From Neolewinella xylanilytica (GTDB lineage: Bacteria; Bacteroidota; Bacteroidia; Chitinophagales; Saprospiraceae): a stretch of 64,000 nucleotides of DNA. Shown here piece after piece: positions 8,681 to 16,831 of the stretch; the first letter of the stretch is position 1; every line of letters starts with the position of its first letter. Location of the stretch: contig NZ_PTJC01000007.1 of the NCBI RefSeq assembly GCF_002934605.1, positions 186,001 through 250,000 of the forward strand, in the 5' to 3' direction. Both the position numbers and the translations under genes were made by a program. Below the pieces are notes generated by a model that searched no databases, had not been told where the DNA came from, and was given only the letters and a program-made list of their open reading frames with translations.

Positions 8681-10099
8681 TCACTTGGCTTGGGGGTGAA
8701 GGGAAAGCGCCGCCGCTACTTCCACCATCTTGTTGTAGGCCGCGTCGTACTCATTAGGGATGTCGCCGTCGAGGATGGCTTCGCGCACCCCATCCTTGAT
8801 TTGGCCTACTTGCCGGCTGGGGGGGATGCCGAATGTCTCCATGATCAATTCTCCGGTGATGGGGGGCTGCCAGTTCCGCAGGTGGTCTTTTTCCTCGATC
8901 TCCTGCATGCGTTCCCGCAGGCGGCCGTAATTATCGAGGTACCGCTGCACCTTATTGGGGTTCTTGCTGGTAATATCGCTCTCGCAAAGCGTCATGAGGT
9001 CGTCGATGTCTTCACCCGCGTCGAAGAGGATGCGTCGCACGGCCGAGTCGCTGATTTCCTCCTGGGTGAGGGAAATGGGGCGCTGGTGGAGTGCCACCAT
9101 TTTCTGGACGTACTTCTGTCGGTCGTTGGGAAGCCGGAGGCGGCGGAAGATCTTGGGCACCATACGTTCTCCAACGGCGTCGTGGGCGTGGAAGGTCCAG
9201 CCGGCATCGGCCTCCCAGCGCTTCGTCTTGGCTTTGCCGATGTCGTGCAGCAGGGCCGCCCAACGAAGCCAGAGATCATTGCTGCGATCGGCCAGGTTGT
9301 CGACTACTTTCGTCGTGTGGATGAAATTATCCTTGTGCTTCCGGCCATTCCGGCTTTCGACGCCGCGCAGGGCGGCCAGTTCGGGGAGAACGTAAGCAAG
9401 TAGGCCGCTGGCGTCCAACAGCCGCAGGCCAACGCTCGGCGCGGAAGACAGCATGATTTTATTCAGCTCGGTGGCGATGCGTTCCCAGCTGATAATCTTA
9501 ATGCGCTCGCGGTGGTCCTTGATGGCCTGAAAGGTGACCGGGTCGATGCGAAAGCCGAGCTGGCTGGCGAACCGGATGGCGCGCAGCATCCGCAGGGGAT
9601 CGTCACTGAAGGTCTTACCCGGCTCGAGGGGGGTGACGATCCGTTTGGCTTCCAGGTCTTCCAGTCCGTTAAAGGGGTCGATGATGGTGCCGTAGTCCCG
9701 GTCGTTGAGGCTGATGGCCAGGGCGTTGATCGTGAAGTCGCGGCGGTGCTGGTCGTCGCTGAGGGTGCCGGACTCTACCGTCGGCTTCCGGCTATCGCTG
9801 CGGTAACTTTCCTTGCGGGCACCGACGAACTCGATTTCCAGATCGCGGTGCTTGAGGGCGGCCGTGCCGAACCGCTTGTACACCGTCACTCGGCTGCGGG
9901 GGTGGAGGTTATCCCCTACGCGCTTGGCGAGTTCGATGCCGCTGCCTACGCAAACGATATCCAAGTCCTTACTCGGCCGGGCCAGCAAGCGGTCCCGGAC
10001 GTACCCCCCCACCACGTAAGTCGGGAAGCCCAACGCGCCCGCCGCCTGGCCGATCACCTCAAAAATTTTGCGCTCGTCGTCGCGGATCTGAAAAATCAT
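8681..10099 (-). CDS. cca: tRNA CCA nucleotidyltransferase (poly(A) polymerase family) with HD domain
   Basis: 472 residues. The N-terminal nucleotidyltransferase head shows GGYVRDRLL and the metal-binding pair in KDLDIVCVG, then RRDFTINALA and DPLRMLRAIRFASQLGF, all diagnostic of class II CCA-adding enzymes. The C-terminal half holds an HD phosphohydrolase motif (LLHDIGKAKT) near residue 290. It adds or repairs the 3' CCA of tRNAs in the cytoplasm. The start at 10099 is 7 nt from a promoter-like TATCTTCG (10107-10114 on the same strand). Confidence 0.92.
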   Translation of the reverse strand: MIFQIRDDERKIFEVIGQAAGALGFPTYVVGGYVRDRLLARPSKDLDIVCVGSGIELAKRVGDNLHPRSRVTVYKRFGTAALKHRDLEIEFVGARKESYRSDSRKPTVESGTLSDDQHRRDFTINALAISLNDRDYGTIIDPFNGLEDLEAKRIVTPLEPGKTFSDDPLRMLRAIRFASQLGFRIDPVTFQAIKDHRERIKIISWERIATELNKIMLSSAPSVGLRLLDASGLLAYVLPELAALRGVESRNGRKHKDNFIHTTKVVDNLADRSNDLWLRWAALLHDIGKAKTKRWEADAGWTFHAHDAVGERMVPKIFRRLRLPNDRQKYVQKMVALHQRPISLTQEEISDSAVRRILFDAGEDIDDLMTLCESDITSKNPNKVQRYLDNYGRLRERMQEIEEKDHLRNWQPPITGELIMETFGIPPSRQVGQIKDGVREAILDGDIPNEYDAAYNKMVEVAAALSLHPQAK

Positions 10100-10106
10100 A
10101 GGGGCG

Positions 10107-10114
10107 CGAAGATA
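10107..10114 (-). promoter_or_regulatory. -7-like promoter box for cca
   Basis: TATCTTCG on the minus strand, one mismatch to TAnnTTTG, 7 nt before the cca ATG. The same octamer precedes the genes at 5064 and 30481. Confidence 0.4.
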
Positions 10115-10170
10115 ATTAACACGACTCTCACCACAGTAGAGTGACCAACTCTACCTATGCGGGAAAAAGT

Positions 10171-12027
10171 ATGCGACGTATTTACTCCTTATTCCCGTGG
10201 TCCCTGTTCGTGGTTCTAATCCCTTGCACCCGCGCTCCGGCGCAAACCATATACTTACAGCAGGGCTTCGAGGAGGCGGCGGAGGAAAATTTACCCTACG
10301 CACCCGATATCACTCCCTACGGCTCGGGCGCCGTGCCCACCTGGAATCGGGTGGAGCAACTACCCGGTATCACCGCCCCCGCCAACGGCAATTTCTTCTG
10401 GGCGGCCCGGGACGTAGACAACGCCACCTCCGGCCGGGAGGTCGCCAGGTTGCGGTTCGAGGCCGGAAACATCTGTTCCCTGACGAGTGCCCGCTTTGTC
10501 TTCGCCTATAACGTGCAAGGTTACGATGCCGGCGACGACTTTGGCTACGAGCTCTTCCTCGATGGGTTTCCCGCCCAAAAAGAAGTCCTGATCGACGGCA
10601 AGAACGGCGGCGGCATCAGCACCGACGGCTGGGTGTACCATGCCGTTGCCATCCCCGGCACCGCCCAGACCGCGGCGCTGGAAATTTTCTTCGACCAGAA
10701 CGGCGACGACGTGGCCGCCGTAGATCACGTACAGGTAATCGCCAGTGGTGACGACGGAAACTGCCAGCCGGTATGCGGTATCCGGCTCGGACAGCCACGC
10801 CTCAACTGCCTCAGTTTTACGGACGACCCGGATGTGATCCGATTGAGTCTGCCCTATTCCGGCGCGGAAATCGGCGCGGTAGTCTACTCCAGCGCGGGCA
10901 CGGTAGGCGGTGACGATCCGGCCGTTCAGCCCGACGGAACCATTATAGTTGATGGCTACACCGAGGGCGGCTATGCGTTGCTCCGTATCCGCGGGGGCGA
11001 TTGCGAAATCGACCTGCCCCTCGAGTTCCTCACGGATCAGTGCCTGCCCAGCGACGTCGTGATCAACGAGGTGCTTGCCGCTCCGGCCCACGACGCGAAC
11101 GGTGACGGGGTAGTGGACGGCGGCGACGAATTCGTGGAAATCTATAACACGGGGGCGGGGCCCTTCGACCTGTCGGGGCATACGGTCCATGACGGGTCGA
11201 ACAGCGGCCCGCGCTTCACCTTTCCTGCGTCGACTGAATTGGGAGCGGGCGAAAGCTTCGTCATTTTCGCCTCGGCCGCCGACGCGGGCAGCCTGCAGGA
11301 CGGGTGCCGTTTCGGCACGGCCAGCGGGTTCCTCGGACTCAACGATGACGGCCCGGAGTCCGTGATCCTGCGCGACGCAGACGGCCGGGTCGTCGCCCAG
11401 GTGGATTTCGACGACGCTCCCGACGGAGAATCGCTGACGCTGTCGCCCGACGGCAATCTCGCCGGGGGGTACCACCCGCACGGCGCTATCGATGGGGGTG
11501 CCGCTTCGGCATGTGGCAGCTTCTCCGGACTGCCGGTGGTCCTGAAACGATTCTCCGCCACGCCACTCTACGACGCGGTGCGCCTCGACTGGGAAACGGC
11601 GGTCGAGGTCGATAACTGGCACTTCGTCGTCGAACGCAGCAAAGCGGGGGTTGCCTTCGAAGCGATCGGCCGCGTACCGGCCGGCAAGGGAAGCTACGTC
11701 TACGTAGACGAGAACCCCTACCCCGGTCAAAACTACTATCGGCTCCGGCAGCTGGATATGGACGGCCAGGAAACCCTGTACGGGCCGGTCAGCGTGCGGT
11801 TGGACAGTGGCCTGATCCGGCTGTTCCCCAATCCGACCAGTGGACGGATGCGCATTAGCGGAGACATCGACGAGGCGCAGGTATACGAGGTGTTCTACGC
11901 CGACGGGCGGCGTGCTCTGACCGGACGGGGTAACGTCCTCGAGGTTGCCCACCTGCCAGCGGGGGTGTACTACCTGCGTTTGCCCCGTAGGTCGGACGTA
12001 GCTTCCTTGCGGTTTATGAAGGAATAG
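10171..12027 (+). CDS. Secreted lamin-tail-domain protein with T9SS sorting domain
   Basis: 618 residues from the ATG at 10171, which starts a signal peptide (MRRIYSLFPWSLFVV...APAQ); an in-frame GTG at 10141 would place ten residues ahead of it. The N-terminal 190 residues resemble a jelly-roll module. Around 290-400 lies a lamin-tail domain (DVVINEVLAAP, FVEIYNTG, FDLSGHTVHD). The last 75 residues are a type A T9SS sorting domain (LFPNPTSGRMRISG, LPAGVYYLRL). It is therefore predicted to be exported by T9SS and attached to or released from the cell surface. The 3' end overlaps the convergent serine hydrolase gene by 58 bp. Confidence 0.82.
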   Translation: MRRIYSLFPWSLFVVLIPCTRAPAQTIYLQQGFEEAAEENLPYAPDITPYGSGAVPTWNRVEQLPGITAPANGNFFWAARDVDNATSGREVARLRFEAGNICSLTSARFVFAYNVQGYDAGDDFGYELFLDGFPAQKEVLIDGKNGGGISTDGWVYHAVAIPGTAQTAALEIFFDQNGDDVAAVDHVQVIASGDDGNCQPVCGIRLGQPRLNCLSFTDDPDVIRLSLPYSGAEIGAVVYSSAGTVGGDDPAVQPDGTIIVDGYTEGGYALLRIRGGDCEIDLPLEFLTDQCLPSDVVINEVLAAPAHDANGDGVVDGGDEFVEIYNTGAGPFDLSGHTVHDGSNSGPRFTFPASTELGAGESFVIFASAADAGSLQDGCRFGTASGFLGLNDDGPESVILRDADGRVVAQVDFDDAPDGESLTLSPDGNLAGGYHPHGAIDGGAASACGSFSGLPVVLKRFSATPLYDAVRLDWETAVEVDNWHFVVERSKAGVAFEAIGRVPAGKGSYVYVDENPYPGQNYYRLRQLDMDGQETLYGPVSVRLDSGLIRLFPNPTSGRMRISGDIDEAQVYEVFYADGRRALTGRGNVLEVAHLPAGVYYLRLPRRSDVASLRFMKE

Positions 12028-13289
12028 ATCAGCGAATGGATGCGGGGGCGAATGTTGAGCGTATAAATGGCCCGGCGGTCGCGGCTGGGGTGCACCCGGT
12101 TGCTCAGGAAGATGTAGAGCAGGTCGGCCTCCGGATCGGCCCACACGAAGGTTCCGGTGTACCCGCTGTGCCCGAAGCTGGCCGGAGAGGCCGCCTCGGC
12201 CACCGAGCTGCTGGCCGCGTCGTAGGTCAGCAGGGGCTTGTCGAAGCCGAGGCCCCGGTGGCTGCCTTCTTCCGGATACTGGTAGCTGGTAAAGGTGTCT
12301 ACGGCCGCCTGCGTCAGATAGCGCCGGCCGCCGTACTCGCCGCCGTTGAGCAGCATCTGATATAGTTTCGCCAGGTCTTCGGCGGTGGAGAACAGGCCGG
12401 CATTAGCACTCACGCCGTCCATCATGGCCGCGCCTTCGTCGTGGACCACCCCGTGCAGGGTATCCATACGGAAGAAGGTGTCTACCTCGGTAGGTACGAT
12501 GCGATCGAGGGGGATACCGCGGTCGAGCGGCCGGTAGCCCAGTTCGTCGGCGCCTAGGGGATCGTAAAAGTGTTCCCGCAGGTAAGTGCGGTAGTCCATT
12601 CCGGTGGTGCGCTCGACGTAGTCGGGGAGGAGGTAAAACAGCAGGCCCGAATAGACGTAGTCCCCCGGAGCTTTCACCGGCGATTTACGGATGGCCCGGT
12701 AAATGCTCCGCTCCCGAAACTTGCGGTGCAGCCACAGGTCGTCGGTGAGTTTGATGGGAAAGCGGCCGGTGCTGTCCCGTCGGATCGTGCGGTTTCGAAA
12801 GCGATAGTCGTTGATTCTGCCGGCGTCCCAGCGTTCCTGCCAGGGGTAACGGCCGTGGCCCCGGAGGGTGGTTTGCCAGTAGGGTACCCAAGGTAGCAAT
12901 CCGGCCCGGTGGGCCAGGGCCGACCGGAGCGGGATCCGCTGTTTATCCGTACGCTTGAGTTCGGTGAACAGCAGGCCGAGGGGGGTATCCAGGTCTAGGT
13001 CACCTTCCCCGTATTGCTTCATCAGTACGAGCAGGGCGGAGGTGGTTTTCGTCACCGAGGCGAGGTCGTAGACATCGTCGGGACGCGTAGGCCGTAAGCG
13101 GTCGTAGGTGTGGTAGCCGGCGGTGACGTGTACCAACGGTTCCCCCTTGTGCCATACGAGCACCTGGCCGCCCGGGAAGGCACCGCCCTCGATACCTTTA
13201 TTCAGCACCGACAAAATGGAGTCTTGGAGGTCCTGTTGAGCGTTAAGCGGGGCGGTCAGGAACAGCAGTAGCGGGAGCAGCAATCGCAT
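11970..13289 (-). CDS. Secreted serine hydrolase, beta-lactamase/class C penicillin-binding protein family
   Basis: 439 residues from the ATG at 13289, which begins a signal peptide (MRLLLPLLLFLTAPLNAQ). The open frame extends upstream to 13463, but that part covers the end of the thioesterase gene and lacks sense. Motifs: SVTK (SxxK nucleophile), YSG in the YxN position with Gly replacing Asn, and HSG for the third motif. Family members are periplasmic esterases or D,D-peptidases; without the Tyr-x-Asn asparagine an esterase role is more likely. It lies 49 bp after the thioesterase on the same strand. Its last 58 bp overlap the convergent T9SS cargo gene. Confidence 0.83.
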   Translation of the reverse strand: MRLLLPLLLFLTAPLNAQQDLQDSILSVLNKGIEGGAFPGGQVLVWHKGEPLVHVTAGYHTYDRLRPTRPDDVYDLASVTKTTSALLVLMKQYGEGDLDLDTPLGLLFTELKRTDKQRIPLRSALAHRAGLLPWVPYWQTTLRGHGRYPWQERWDAGRINDYRFRNRTIRRDSTGRFPIKLTDDLWLHRKFRERSIYRAIRKSPVKAPGDYVYSGLLFYLLPDYVERTTGMDYRTYLREHFYDPLGADELGYRPLDRGIPLDRIVPTEVDTFFRMDTLHGVVHDEGAAMMDGVSANAGLFSTAEDLAKLYQMLLNGGEYGGRRYLTQAAVDTFTSYQYPEEGSHRGLGFDKPLLTYDAASSSVAEAASPASFGHSGYTGTFVWADPEADLLYIFLSNRVHPSRDRRAIYTLNIRPRIHSLIYSFINRKEATSDLRGKRR

Positions 13290-13338
13290 GGGGTACATTT
13301 GGGCGCCGGAGCGCGGGAGCAACGAAAATACGCCAGCG

Positions 13339-14160
13339 TTAAACGATCGGGGTCCACCGGGTAGCCATGGAGGCCAGCAGCTCGCCTTCGCCCCGGTAGA
13401 GGCCATGGGCAAAGTGGCCGGAATGGGCGGCTTTGGCAGTAACGGCGGTGAGCAAGTCGCCATAGCGGGCCTCGCGGTGGTAGATCATATCGGCCCGAAC
13501 CGGCAGGTGGGTGCTCAGGAAGGGCAGGTCCAGCGGTTCGAGCATCAGCTCGGGAAAGGCGGGGTTGGTCAGGTGATTGTTGAAGTCGAGGTGGGCGAAC
13601 TGCACGCGGAACGTTCGCTCCGCCGTGGGAGATTCCGGCGGGGCGGGTTTCTCGCCGGGCACTGCCAGTCCGCTGCCGGCCGGTGGCAGATCCTGCAATT
13701 TGTCCGTAACCCGTTGCGGGATCGGTCGGATGCGCCGGCTGTTGAGGTCCATCACCGACCAGGTGGATGACGAGCAGGCCATGACCCGCTTCGCCGCGTC
13801 GAGGAGGTAGAAGTCGCGGTAGGTGATGAGTCCTCGTTGGATAAAGGTGGGGAGGGTAACGACGGAGACGGCATCGCCTAGCGCCGGCCATTCGGTAGCC
13901 TGGATGGATTGGCGGTGCAGTACCCAGGTAAGACCGAGGTCACGGGAGAGTGCATGACTGGAAATACCGAGGCGGTCGGTATTGCGCAGGGCCGCCTCCT
14001 GGAATAGCCGGATGAGGTGGGGGAGGGTTAGCCGGCCGTGCGGACCGACGGTAGCGGCGGCCACCCGGTCGTGCAGCGTCTCCGAAAGGGGTGAGGTCGG
14101 GGGAGCGGGCAGGGTATCAATGGTACGGGGGTTGTGGGGATCTTCCTGGCCGGCAATCAT
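13339..14160 (-). CDS. Acyl-ACP thioesterase (FatA/FatB-like, double hotdog)
   Basis: 273 residues with two hotdog repeats. The second carries HLDFNNHLTN, matching the DxNxHxxN active-site motif of plant-type and bacterial acyl-ACP thioesterases. The first contains DRLGISSHALSRDLGLTWVLHRQ, the usual start of the family. It would hydrolyse acyl-ACP to end fatty acid synthesis in the cytoplasm. It is divergent from the gene at 14209; a perfect inverted repeat (14167-14183) lies 6 nt before its ATG. The serine hydrolase follows in the same direction. Confidence 0.85.
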   Translation of the reverse strand: MIAGQEDPHNPRTIDTLPAPPTSPLSETLHDRVAAATVGPHGRLTLPHLIRLFQEAALRNTDRLGISSHALSRDLGLTWVLHRQSIQATEWPALGDAVSVVTLPTFIQRGLITYRDFYLLDAAKRVMACSSSTWSVMDLNSRRIRPIPQRVTDKLQDLPPAGSGLAVPGEKPAPPESPTAERTFRVQFAHLDFNNHLTNPAFPELMLEPLDLPFLSTHLPVRADMIYHREARYGDLLTAVTAKAAHSGHFAHGLYRGEGELLASMATRWTPIV

Positions 14161-14166
14161 GATTTT

Positions 14167-14183
14167 CTAAACTTTTTGTTTAG
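14167..14183. promoter_or_regulatory. Inverted repeat in a divergent promoter region
   Basis: CTAAAC-ttttt-GTTTAG is a perfect 6-bp inverted repeat with a T5 spacer between the thioesterase gene (leftward) and the gene at 14209. It touches the -7 box TAGTTTTG (14181-14188) of the rightward gene, so a bound protein could control both. Confidence 0.45.
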
Positions 14184-14188
14184 TTTTG
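14181..14188 (+). promoter_or_regulatory. Bacteroidota -7 promoter box
   Basis: TAGTTTTG matches TAnnTTTG fully and lies 20 nt before the ATG at 14209. Confidence 0.5.
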
Positions 14189-14208
14189 CATAACTCAAAA
14201 CATACGAC

Positions 14209-14649
14209 ATGGCGCTAAGGGCGGTTTCACGACGACCGGTGTTCTTGGCATCTTACGACGATCCTGCTCCGGCGGAGGTGGAAAAGGTAAGGTTAAGGCA
14301 GGACTTTCCGGAAACGGGCAGCGATCGGTACGGCGGTTTGTCCGACGGTTACTGTTTTCGCATCGTATTTGCCGCCGGGCGGTTGGAGCGGAGTTACGAC
14401 CTGCTTCGGCAGTTTTTACAGGAAGAAGGTTACGAAGCCGTACCGGTGCCGGCCGACGCCGACGAACTGAAAAAGTTCCGGCTGCCGCCTAAGCTCAGGC
14501 ACCAGCTATCCTTATTCGGGGAGGACGGATACGTGCATAACCCCCTCAAGATCCTTTTTCCCCCCCAGGGCGGTAAGCGCGGAGCGGTCATCCTGGAGAT
14601 CTACAACGAGGCGGAAGCGGGGCATTTGCTCAAATTTCACCGTCGGTAA
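14209..14649 (+). CDS. Uncharacterised 146-residue protein
   Basis: No signal peptide or membrane segment; the protein is basic and soluble, with a central helix (RLERSYDLLRQFLQEEGYEAVPV) and a C-terminal strand-rich part (KILFPPQGGKRGAVILEIYNE). I do not recognise the family. It is transcribed divergently from the thioesterase gene and has a consensus -7 box at 14181-14188. Its codon use matches its neighbours. Confidence 0.6.
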   Translation: MALRAVSRRPVFLASYDDPAPAEVEKVRLRQDFPETGSDRYGGLSDGYCFRIVFAAGRLERSYDLLRQFLQEEGYEAVPVPADADELKKFRLPPKLRHQLSLFGEDGYVHNPLKILFPPQGGKRGAVILEIYNEAEAGHLLKFHRR

Positions 14650-14761
14650 TCGGAAAATACGCGCGAAAAGCCGAGTATTTTCAACATGTTTGGACCAAAA
14701 GTTAGCTACAATACGGGATTAAGCCCTAAAATTGCACCTTGAAACTTACCGCCCTGAACAA

Positions 14762-14815
14762 ATCGCTTTGCTAAGCGATAAAGCGGTAGACATCTCCGAG
14801 CCATCTGGCTGGGAG
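14762..14815 (+). ncRNA. Structured 5' leader of the ompA-like gene (candidate regulatory RNA)
   Basis: Two hairpins can be drawn in the leader. The first is ATCGCTT-tgct-AAGCGAT (14762-14779). The second is CTCC-g-AGCC-atct-GGCT-g-GGAG (14794-14815). The 3' arm of the second is the purine run GGGAGG (14811-14816), so a Shine-Dalgarno-like stretch is paired with CTCC. Ten nt later comes ATG directly followed by TAA (14827-14832). The real gene begins at 14859. I match it to no known riboswitch class. Confidence 0.4.
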
Positions 14816-14858
14816 GAAACCAACTAATGTAAAACAACCACACGTCAAACCCGAAAAT

Positions 14859-16538
14859 ATGCTCAAGCAGTTATTACTCTTTTTCGTGGTACTCACTTGT
14901 ATCAATGTATATGGGCAGGATATGCCTGCCAGTACGGAAATGCCCGAAAGTGCTTATCCGTGGGAATTCGGTCTCAAATTGGGAGGAACTTCCATGGGAG
15001 GCGATCTCAACGACAATAGTTTCCCGCTCATCGATCAGATCAGCCCCGCCGGAGGTATCTACCTGCGTCGCCGCCTTGGCAACGTGATCGCGCTGCGCCT
15101 CCAGCTGATGTACGGTTTTCTGCAGAACAATACGGACAAAGCCGACGACGCCGAGCTCACCGCCCTGGATGCTTCGATCGAGACGACGGTCTTCGAGCCC
15201 AGCCTGAGCTTCGACATCGAGCCCTTCTTCGCTAGCCGTTTTAACGACGACTATACCTTTAAGCCCGGCTTTTCTCCCTACATCAGCGCCGGTGTCGGCT
15301 ACGGTCTGTGGGGCGACGATGAAGCTGAGTACGGTGCAGGCACCAGTGCCGTCCAAACCGACATCAACACGGACATCGAGGATCGCGCCGACGAAAGCGG
15401 TGGGCTCGTGATTCCCGTAGGTGTAGGTCTTCGTTACTACTTCTCCCCGAAATCCTCGCTCGGGCTGGACTATCGCTTCCGGTTCTCTAGCTCCGACCTG
15501 ATCGACGGTGTCTCCGCCGCTTACGGTGATCCGGAAGAGAACGATCAGTACGCATTTCTCGGCCTGACCTACTCGGTCGGGTTCGGAGCCCGCGATGCTG
15601 ACGGCGACGGCGTGAAAGACATGGAAGATGCATGTCCTACCGAAGCCGGCCCCGCCGCTACTAACGGTTGCCCCGATTCCGACGGTGACGGCGTTGCCGA
15701 CCGCGACGACGAGTGCCCCAATGAAGCCGGTGTTGCTAACCTGAACGGTTGCCCCGACGGTGACAGCGATGGCGTAGCTGACAAAGACGACGATTGTCCT
15801 ACCGAACCGGGTACTGCTGCCACGAACGGTTGCCCCGATGGCGACGGTGACGGTGTTGCCGATAAAGACGACGAGTGCCCCAACGAAGCCGGACTGGCGA
15901 GCCTGAACGGCTGTCCCGATGGTGACGGTGACGGTGTGGCCGACAAAGACGACGAATGCCCCGCCGAAGCAGGCCCCGCGGCTACCAATGGTTGCCCCGA
16001 CCGCGACGGTGACGGTATCGCCGACAAAGACGACGAATGTCCCGATGAAGCCGGTGTTGCCGAGCGTAACGGTTGCCCCGTTCCCAACGACCGCCCCGAG
16101 AACCTCGAAGAGCGGATTGCCCGCTACGGCCAGCTGCTCGAAGGTCAAGACTTCCAGCACATCCGGATCGACAGCATCAACGGTACGATCGAAATCGATC
16201 GGATTTACTTCCCCACCGATATCTCTAGCCTGAACCGCCCCGATCGCATGGTCCTGGAAGAAATCGATCGCTTCCTTGCCCTCGATGGTGCTTCGGACTT
16301 CGATATCCGTTTCGAAGGTCACGCTGACCGCCGTGCTTCCGACGAATACAACCAGGCACTCTCCGAGCGTCGCGCCAGTTCCGCCATGGAGTACACTGCC
16401 GACCAGGAAGGCGCTAAGGCCGAAAACCTGACCATGATCGGATTCGGTGAAAACCAACCGGTGGGTAACACCCTCCGCGAGAACCGCGTAGTTATCCCGG
16501 TTGCTACCGAGCCTACCCGCATGATTGAACTGGACTAA
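14859..16538 (+). CDS. OmpA-family outer membrane protein with thrombospondin type 3 repeats
   Basis: 559 residues. Signal peptide 1-20; residues 30-245 look like an eight-stranded barrel (alternating strands, GVGYGLWG, VGVGLRYYFSP, LGLTYSVGFGARD). Residues 247-410 hold six calcium-binding TSP3 repeats of the form DGDGVADKDDECP...NGCPD. Residues 430-559 are an OmpA-type peptidoglycan-binding domain (IRFEGHADRRASDEYNQALS) whose final stretch NRVVIPV departs from the usual NRRVE. It should tie the outer membrane to the cell wall. A structured leader precedes it and a strong terminator follows. Confidence 0.9.
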   Translation: MLKQLLLFFVVLTCINVYGQDMPASTEMPESAYPWEFGLKLGGTSMGGDLNDNSFPLIDQISPAGGIYLRRRLGNVIALRLQLMYGFLQNNTDKADDAELTALDASIETTVFEPSLSFDIEPFFASRFNDDYTFKPGFSPYISAGVGYGLWGDDEAEYGAGTSAVQTDINTDIEDRADESGGLVIPVGVGLRYYFSPKSSLGLDYRFRFSSSDLIDGVSAAYGDPEENDQYAFLGLTYSVGFGARDADGDGVKDMEDACPTEAGPAATNGCPDSDGDGVADRDDECPNEAGVANLNGCPDGDSDGVADKDDDCPTEPGTAATNGCPDGDGDGVADKDDECPNEAGLASLNGCPDGDGDGVADKDDECPAEAGPAATNGCPDRDGDGIADKDDECPDEAGVAERNGCPVPNDRPENLEERIARYGQLLEGQDFQHIRIDSINGTIEIDRIYFPTDISSLNRPDRMVLEEIDRFLALDGASDFDIRFEGHADRRASDEYNQALSERRASSAMEYTADQEGAKAENLTMIGFGENQPVGNTLRENRVVIPVATEPTRMIELD

Positions 16539-16562
16539 GCCGTCCACGACCATCTGCCCATC

Positions 16563-16603
16563 GACAGGGGGTGCTTCCCAGCGGGGAGCACCCCCTGTCT
16601 TTT
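16563..16603 (+). terminator. Rho-independent terminator
   Basis: Perfect 13-bp stem (16563-16575 with 16587-16599) followed by TTTT, 25 nt after the stop of the OmpA/TSP3 gene. Confidence 0.9.
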
Positions 16604-16717
16604 AGAATTCCTTAACTTTCCTCCCCGGCCGGCGCACTTTTTATCCTTTACGGTGTTCCAAATAACTGATTAGAAGCAAATCCGGGGGGATTCTTACCTT
16701 TTAATTGGTAATACTAT

Positions 16718-16725
16718 TACGTTTG
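16718..16725 (+). promoter_or_regulatory. Bacteroidota -7 promoter box
   Basis: TACGTTTG matches TAnnTTTG fully; it lies 106 nt before the TPR gene at 16832 and would give a leader of about 100 nt. Confidence 0.45.
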
Positions 16726-16831
16726 CACTCCTTCTACCGGGTACCTCATTCGGTCGGGTTGGCGTGTGATCTGGCGTAACACGCGGAGGTCGGGTACGCG
16801 TAACTGAAATTTTGCAAAAGCACTTCGGGAA

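Noticed and set aside
13290-13463. N-terminal extension of the serine hydrolase
   Set aside because: Runs through the end of the thioesterase gene; the signal peptide begins at 13289.
14874-16553. 559-codon minus-strand frame opposite the OmpA/TSP3 gene
   Set aside because: Antisense of the repeats and barrel; no independent support.
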